From the NCBI GenBank assembly GCA_029817715.1, contig JARUPY010000083.1, positions 682,001 to 746,000 on the forward strand: a stretch of 64,000 nt of DNA, in the 5' to 3' direction. Positions 58,200 to 64,000 of this stretch are shown here, piece by piece (position 1 is the first letter of the stretch; each line of letters begins with the position of its first letter). This DNA comes from Melastoma dodecandrum (Eukaryota; Streptophyta; Magnoliopsida; Myrtales; Melastomataceae). The notes beneath the pieces are model-generated. The model worked only from the letters and a program-made list of their open reading frames with translations. It did not search any database and was not told the origin of the DNA. The translations under genes were made by a program, and so were the position numbers.

Positions 58200-59740
58200 A
58201 GTTCCCACATTAAAACTACTTTGAGGACGAGAGTTGCCATCTTCAAGCATCGAGTTTCCTTCCATTTCTGCCAGTCCTCTTCCTCCTCCATTGCTCCTCA
58301 TTCCCGCCAGCCCTCCTCCTCTTCCCCTGCCCCTTCCTCATCCCCTTCCTTGCCCCTGCAACAATCGGGAAATAGTCTTACATCCAAACATTCATAAATT
58401 ACAAAGAAATACATAGTTCATAAAGATTACTTATAGAAGCTGTAGTCCCAACTATTTGCAGAGGAGTAGGTTCCTCTTGAAGAACTGTTCTGCATCCTCT
58501 CTTGTTATGCTTATAAGTGTTACAATTTCTATGCTCGGCTAGGGGTGCAAATTCAGCCACCAAATGTATTAACCCCTTTAACAAGAAAGATATATAACTT
58601 TTATGATTGCAACAAAGAAGAACAGACTATAAGAAGCTTGCAATGCATACCTTTTGCTTGTTACTTATGAATGTCCCACCTTGTCCATCATTTACAGCCA
58701 AATCTTCAAATAATAGGGACATAAACCACATCCAACTCAGAGTATTCTCTCCATCTACTACAGCCCAAGCAATCGGTACATATGGTTATTGTCGTCTCTA
58801 CCAATCGCCGACAATAATATGCTTCCCGCATTTGTTTTCAAGAAAGTGCCATCGAATCCAGTCACCTTTCTACATCCAAGTATAAATCCCTTTCTTATCT
58901 CAGAAAATCCCACGTATAGTCGTTTAAAAATATTAAACAGACCAGCACTGAGAGTAAACTCAACATCCAACTTAAAAGTGCTATTAGGAGAAATTTTTCC
59001 AAAGTATGTAACATATGATCGAAGCTTCTTATAATGGTCTTCTATGGAACCATTAACCGTCCTCTGAGCAAGCCATTTGGCTCTATAAACCTACAAGTTG
59101 TTCAGCGTAATCGAATACTTCTCCAATAGATCAACAACAACATCGCGAGTCCTCATCGTATTAAGAGGTCGATTTTGCTTAATGAACTCCCTAGATAGTC
59201 ATTTCAGAGTAGCTTGTCTATTCTTCAACACCCTTATACACTTATGCTCTAAACAATAAGACTTCACTGAAACTGTCCGATCCCGTTGCACCAACCCGCA
59301 TAGACACGCCAAGGACAATCAACAACACATGCGCATTCCATCCTCCTATTATCCATTCTAATCCAACACACATTCAATCCATTCAATATAGCATAATCTT
59401 GAATTGCATCTTTAAATTGTTTAAGAGAACCAAAACTCAACCCCACTCAAATTTGAAATTTTTATGGTCACAATCAGGATCATAAACATTTGCATCACAT
59501 CGAGCATGAGAGATACCTCCATCATCATCTGACCTTTGACAAAATTCTAGTGGGATCGTATCCAACCCTATTAATAAAATTCTTCACGGTAAAGTAGCCA
59601 ATTTTATCCACATCAACATTCTCGATTCTGTAGGCTTTTACACCAACATAACTTACCCTATTCCTCAACCTAAGCTTATCACCCACATATAAAATCAAAT
59701 TGCCATGACATTCTTCCATTACCTAACGGCAACTTAAACC
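58200..59740 (-). pseudogene. MULE transposase pseudogene with catalytic-core deletion
   Basis: Minus strand, several frames. N-terminal domain at ~59719-59525 (MEECHGNLILYVGDKLRLRN, then SYVGVKAYRIENVDVDKIGY). The MuDR DNA-binding-like domain is at 59446-59264 (LSFGSLKQFKDAIQDYAILN, then ECACVVDCPWRVYAGW). The catalytic region starts at 58970 (AGLFNIFKRLYVGF, CRKVTGFDGTFLKT with the first Asp). AVVDGENTLSWMWFMSLLFE (~58765-58705) and KGLIHLVAEFAPLAEHR follow. The text then jumps to a C-terminal zinc-knuckle-like CNTYKHNKRGC, so the rest of the DDE core was deleted. A Gly/Arg/Ser-rich tail continues to about 58200. Stops interrupt it. Without the core it cannot catalyse transposition. Confidence 0.85.
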
Positions 59741-59849
59741 ACACAACCTCACCGAATGGGACTAGTGCATCAAGGAAAGTTTTGCATGGGAAGTTTGGGA
59801 AAGGACTGTGGGTGGTGGGTTGAGGACAATTTCCGAGTGGGGAGGTCGG

Positions 59850-60385
59850 AAACGAGCTAGAGTGGTGGGTCAGGAAAGATTCTGGCCAGTGAGTCACGTT
59901 GGTGGGTCAGGAAACGAGATGGGTTGGTGGGGATGTCGGGAAACGAGCTAAGGTGGTGGAGAGGTCGAAAATGAGCTGGGTTTCTGGTCGGTCGTGTGTA
60001 GAAAAGGTCGGGGATGGTGTATCAGGGTTGATGGGTTAGCAATTTGGGGGTTTCGGGTTCGTGCCCGATTTGGGGGTTTATGGTTGGGTGGCCGATTTTG
60101 GGAATGAAATTAATTTGGGGGGTTGGGGTGCCCGATTTTAGACCAATTTGGGAAATTATTTTAAATGCGACTAATCATGACATTTCGTCAAATGGTGATC
60201 TTGTGACGGCAGTGTGACTGATGGCGTTAGTGTCATGTCAACGCCCCATCAACTTCCATATATCGACGACTGACGGATGATAAATAAGAAATAACGGAAT
60301 AAGTTTGAAATATATGGAGATATGTAAACAATATTATAAATAGAAAAACCAATATAGTTTAGGATAAGGCGTTTTTAAAACATAA
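59850..60385. repeat. Right terminal inverted repeat of the MULE
   Basis: Inverted copy of about 53740-54240. The inner part is G-rich with repeated phrases such as GGTGGGTCAGGAAA (59865 and 59905). Confidence 0.7.
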
Positions 60386-60413
60386 AGTTCTTTCAAAACT
60401 TAAATATTTATAA

Positions 60414-60457
60414 CATTTGGAAAACACATTTGTTAGCACATTTGTGTTTTCCAAATG
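60414..60457. repeat. Perfect 14-bp inverted repeat at the MULE right border
   Basis: CATTTGGAAAACAC (60414-60427) and GTGTTTTCCAAATG (60444-60457) form perfect arms around a 16-base loop. It sits just outside the recognisable TIR. It may be a fragment of another foldback repeat or part of the diverged MULE end. Confidence 0.8.
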
Positions 60458-60905
60458 TGCTAACCAAACCATATTGCGTCGGAATTTTCGAATTTAAAAA
60501 TAAATGCAATAAATAAATGTTAAAGATATATTTAATAATTAGGTAAAAAATATAACAAATAAACATAATGTTCTTCGAACCTGAACTGGTATATGGCCGA
60601 TGCATTCCAGCGAACCTCCTTGCCACAAGAACACGCCATTCCGAATTCAAAGCAATCAAGTTTTCCATCCTCATATCGTATTAAACCATCCAAAAGTGAC
60701 TATAATTCCACCAAATAGCCACGGCCCCCCTATTTCCCAAAATAAAAGAATATCAGTGAAACTATTACCCAGATCCAAATTCGAACCGATCCCTTTAGCT
60801 TTGCTGGGAAATTGTCGGCACCTTAGGCGAGCACTTGCAAGGAATCCGTTACTCCATTGAATTGACAACTCTTCCTAGGGTACAGAAAAACTAATGACTA
60901 GTCCT

Positions 60906-63900
60906 TCATCTGATGCTTCCACGGTTCTTCTTTGTTGGCACCGTACATAGTGAACCATGGCCAGGGCTGTGTTCCAATGGGTATATTGTTGCACCTCTTA
61001 CATATCGCTGATGATTGATTGCCGGTTTCCTGATATTGATAAGCTGGTTGAAGCTCCTTTTCACTTGCTCTTTGATTATTGAGCACGCAGCCAAAGGGTC
61101 TGAAGATGCTCTCCCAATTCTCCTGTCATGTGACAGAAACATTTTTTAGCAACTGACATAGAAGGATATTGTTTATTTAGAAAGATTCACCTACCCCAAT
61201 ACTTTTGCAGAAGCAATGCCAGCAGCTCTGATTAGGTTGCTACTGGGCAAAAACTTGACAATTCGATTTCGATCAGCACGCATTGGAGAATGGATTTTTA
61301 TGAGCTACAATGACAAAGCCAAAAGGAGGCAAAAATCTATCACACTTTGGGATAAAGGTCAAGGCAGATGCGGAGAAGCATTCACAGTGATCGTGAGAAG
61401 TAATTATTATTGTAGTAGCACTGGGTGGAATAAGGGACTTGATGCAAATTGAATATTGTTTTAGACCAGACAGATACAACGTCGGAAAAACTTATGGAAC
61501 AGAAAGCATTATCTAAGGAGATGATACTTGGTCATACCCCTAAACATTCCATCATCTGATAATAAGCTCTACCATGAAGAGGCGTGTGTCCCTGGCGAGA
61601 TTCTGAGAAGTATCTGGTCCTGAGAAAGCACACCTCCAACAACCTCAGTAACTAAAGAATAATCCTACCAATTGATAAACAAATGAGCAAAGATGGTTTT
61701 AGTGTTATTTTGGCGACCTTCAAAGATAGTGAAAAAGTTTGTAATAGTTATACCACTCTTTGTAGCCAGGGTCCACCGTAAACCCATACATGTCAACGGA
61801 TTCACAAATAGATAGAGCAAACTCAAGTGCCTTCACCCCGGTCCCTTTAGCGGAAGATCCAAAGGAAGTACCTAGCATCAAATATACAGGATTTTCTATA
61901 GGAATTTCCTGCAGGAGGAAACATCGGTTATGGAAGAAGTAAGGACAATGAAAAATAAGAAAGTAACAAAAATGTCATAGAGTACAATATTGCATTCAAA
62001 TAGGAAAATTATATTGTGCAACATTAAGATAATAGGCCAATGATGTCAAAACACTAAGTCAACAAATTTGAGACAACTCCATATTTAACATAAGCATCTT
62101 TTATTGAAATAAGAGCCCGTTTGGTTTTCGGAATAGAATGAAAATGGAGAAAAAATATAGTGAGTAGGAAGGGAATTGCTCAAAAAACATAGTGTTTTAT
62201 TTTGAAGGATGAAGAGGAAAATGGGAGGAGAATGGAATGAGGAATTCCTCATTCCATTCTCCTATTCCGCATTCCATTCTCCTCCCATTTTAACCCATCC
62301 TTGAATTAAACACATCATTTTTTAAGCGATTACCTTCTTAATCACTATATTTTTTCTCTCCTCCTATTCCATTCCCTCTGAAATTCCATTCCACAACCCA
62401 AACATGCTATAAATACTTGAGATGTGGAATGATAAAAGGCAATTGTCATCGGGAAAGATATGCAAACCGACATAAATGGTCGAATCAATTACAGCGAGTT
62501 TCAAAACAATCCCCTTTAGATTCACCCATAAAAGTCAGAATTGCTTACCTTTATCATTTTGTTCATGATGTCATGGATTGTCGTTTTGATGATAAGCACC
62601 TCCTTTCTTGTTTCTGCAATGGCAGGTGTTTTGTTATATTGATTAAATGCATAAATGGGTGGATAGAGTAATCATTCATTTGATGCATACCATCTAACTC
62701 TACAACTTTATCAAGAGCTTTTGCTGATCCTCTGTTGAGGAGTCGAAAGGTGCTTTTCTTACCAACATACTCTGTATAGTTCTGGCATGCAAAGATAGAA
62801 TGAGAATGGTGCCACAAAGAAGCAAGACAAATAAATCAATCCATAAACACCAGTGAATAAAAACCTGGATAGGTGCACCATTTTCCCTTATAACAACATC
62901 ATAATCATCTATCTCGTTCCCAAATCTTGTCTTCAAAAGGTCTCCAGAGTTACCAATTACAGCACATCGGTCAAATTGCCGTGGAACATATGGTGGTGTT
63001 AGCGGCAGCACTAAAGAAAGTTTCTCCTCACAGAGAGTTCTATTTGCACATCGATTGCTGCAATATGATCAATTTGTTTTTCAGATTATTAAACGGTTCA
63101 GCAATCTATAAGGAGCTTACTTAAGCCAAGCTAGCTTATTAATACAAGAAAAGGAACTTCATAAGTTATTCACTTCGGAAACTGCTCATGCAAAAGAATA
63201 TGAATAAGCAGGCAAGTATCACCAAGGTTCTAATTTGAAACCTGAATCTTCATTAGTCTAAGGGCACTCAGAGATATATGACATCATGAGCCAAGCTTAC
63301 AACAAGATACATTGAGAAAAACTTACAGCAGTATACCCTTATTAATCCTGCGCCATGCATAGTCCTCCCAACCATTTGGTAAAGCATCAATGAATTCCCT
63401 CGTAAGTATGGTGCTACTATTTCTAACCTAGACAATTCAAATGAAACACATTAAAATGTCATAGAGGAAAACCAATTAGTCTAGAAATGAATAATGAAAT
63501 AACGATGTATCATAAAATGAATATTTAAAGAACTAAGAACGAAGAAGCAATTGGAGGAACTCAACAGCTAGTCTAGACATGCAGGATGCAGTCCAATTTA
63601 AAAAAAAAAAAAATTTGCTTAGGAACTTCAAATTCAATAAGCATATGCTTGAGGTAGGAATATCTATATATTATTCACAAGGTTAGGATCATGATAGGTT
63701 GCTCTTCTCCAAGGCCAGGTCAAAGCTCTAGGCCAATTGGAAGATAGCCCTCTGAAGTCCATCGGAGAAGATATTCAAGCAAAGATATACAGGTTCAAAG
63801 ACGATGCTCTTCTCTTCTAACTTGAACAATTTTGTTGTCGAATACTTCAATCAATGATTCTTTCTCGGTATCCAGAACATTCCCAGGTAGCATTGTTAAA

Positions 63901-64000
63901 TACCTTAATTCAGTATTCAGATAAAGGCATCACATCTTAGAATCAAGAAAGAAATATTTCTGTTGTTTATTCACCTGCTCCCAGTTAGCGACACTTTCAC
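60906..64000 (-). CDS. GT29 sialyltransferase-like gene, probably GALT29A-like (5' end beyond the window)
   Basis: Plant GT29 proteins are Golgi type II glycosyltransferases; GALT29A acts in arabinogalactan side-chain galactosylation. Proposed exons (high to low): 63428-63327, 63057-62865, 62781-62691, 62613-62549, 61908-61754, 61619-61538, 61304-61195, 61122-60906; phases agree throughout. A further exon may end at 63975. Landmarks: [20 protein letters not shown]; sialyl motif [21 protein letters not shown] and [45 protein letters not shown]; motif S region [59 protein letters not shown]-terminus [13 protein letters not shown], with stop at 60906-60908. No frame break is seen, so the visible part looks functional. 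The N-terminal signal-anchor lies outside the window. Family assignment is firm; the GALT29A-like placement rests on remembered wording of that subgroup. A Tourist-like MITE sits in the 61909-62548 intron. Confidence 0.88.
62113..62409. mobile_element. Tourist-like MITE in an intron of the GT29 gene
   Basis: A 297-bp palindromic element. The left end GAGCCCGTTTGGTTTTCGGA is partly mirrored at the right end (...CAACCCAAACATGCTA). The centre is an inverted repeat of GGAGAATGGAATGAGGAATT-like sequence. TAA flanks both ends (62110-62112 and 62410-62412), as for PIF/Harbinger-derived MITEs. It lies wholly between exons 61754-61908 and 62549-62613, so it is removed by splicing. Confidence 0.75.
63429..63974 (-). 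other. Probable intron of the GT29 gene
   Basis: Between the exon 63327-63428 and a possible exon whose donor (CAG/GTGAAT) is at 63975. I found no convincing exon inside, although a small one could be missed. A short A-run lies at 63600-63612. Confidence 0.4.

Larger units (their letters stand above)
53650..60460 (-). mobile_element. Mutator-like element (MULE) with long terminal inverted repeats, nested insertions
   Basis: The block at about 53740-54240 is an inverted copy of about 59850-60385. On the left it includes CTAACGCCATCAGTC, GACAAGATCACCATC and TAGACAACC-type text; on the right the complements GACTGATGGCGTTAG and GATGGTGATCTTGT-like text. Long TIRs plus a MULE transposase remnant on the minus strand between them identify the superfamily. 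The exact ends and a 9-bp target duplication could not be fixed because outer parts have diverged. The element later received a Copia LTR (54601-56964) and a Gypsy fragment (57000-57780). Confidence 0.75.

Noticed and set aside
58188..58416. Plus-strand Pro/Ser-rich frames
   Set aside because: Antisense shadow of the Gly/Arg-rich tail of the MULE transposase remnant.

Overview
This window is plant nuclear DNA, most likely from a eudicot. The evidence is split genes with GT-AG introns, two host genes of plant-type families, plant Ty1/Copia and Ty3/Gypsy retrotransposon debris, hAT and MULE transposons, and several MITEs. No prokaryotic operon, rRNA, tRNA or CRISPR array was seen. All exon models and family names come from reading the sequence; nothing was aligned by computer.

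Host genes: two appear intact. A ten-exon PIN-LIKES (PILS) auxin-carrier gene lies on the minus strand (49268 to 47073). The 3' part of a GT29 sialyltransferase-like gene, probably GALT29A-like, lies on the minus strand (64000 to 60906) and runs off the right edge. There are also decayed host-gene fragments: a phospholipase D alpha fragment (21112 to 19770) and, directly upstream on the same strand, a WD40 fragment resembling WRAP53/TCAB1 (24245 to 23960).

Layout: 1-4340 is a rearranged tandem of SIRE-like Copia LTRs with one INT/RT remnant. 4751-8150 is a second SIRE-like 5' LTR plus gag. 8.15-11.0 kb is unassigned. 11.1-16.2 kb is a CCHC/RGG gag-like gene split by a 4.3 kb GC-rich insertion. 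16.8-18.9 kb is a Gypsy protease/G-patch remnant. 19.8-24.2 kb is the PLD/WD40 gene-fragment block, interrupted by a small complete Copia element (21118-23954). A Copia solo LTR (24655-26695), a hAT transposase pseudogene and a Gypsy gag remnant follow to 31.1 kb. 31678-33958 is another solo LTR holding a 41-bp tandem array. 35-44 kb holds a MITE, two Gypsy pol remnants and a MULE-type MITE. 44830-46979 is a truncated LTR lying 94 bp beyond the PILS stop. 49706-50292 is a second copy of the MULE-type MITE. About 53.7-60.4 kb is a MULE with long inverted repeats and a broken transposase, itself invaded by a solo LTR and a Gypsy fragment. The GT29 gene carries a Tourist-like MITE in an intron.

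The genes do not form a pathway together; the organising theme is nested transposon insertion. Exact target-site duplications could be read for two solo LTRs, the small Copia element, both MULE-MITEs, and (3-4 bp) two other MITEs. The points most worth following up are the LTR array built on GAAnnTTC motifs (heat-shock-element-like), the PLD/WD40 gene-fragment chimera between two halves of a Gypsy element, and the LTR abutting the PILS 3' end. I found no convincing undescribed functional system.
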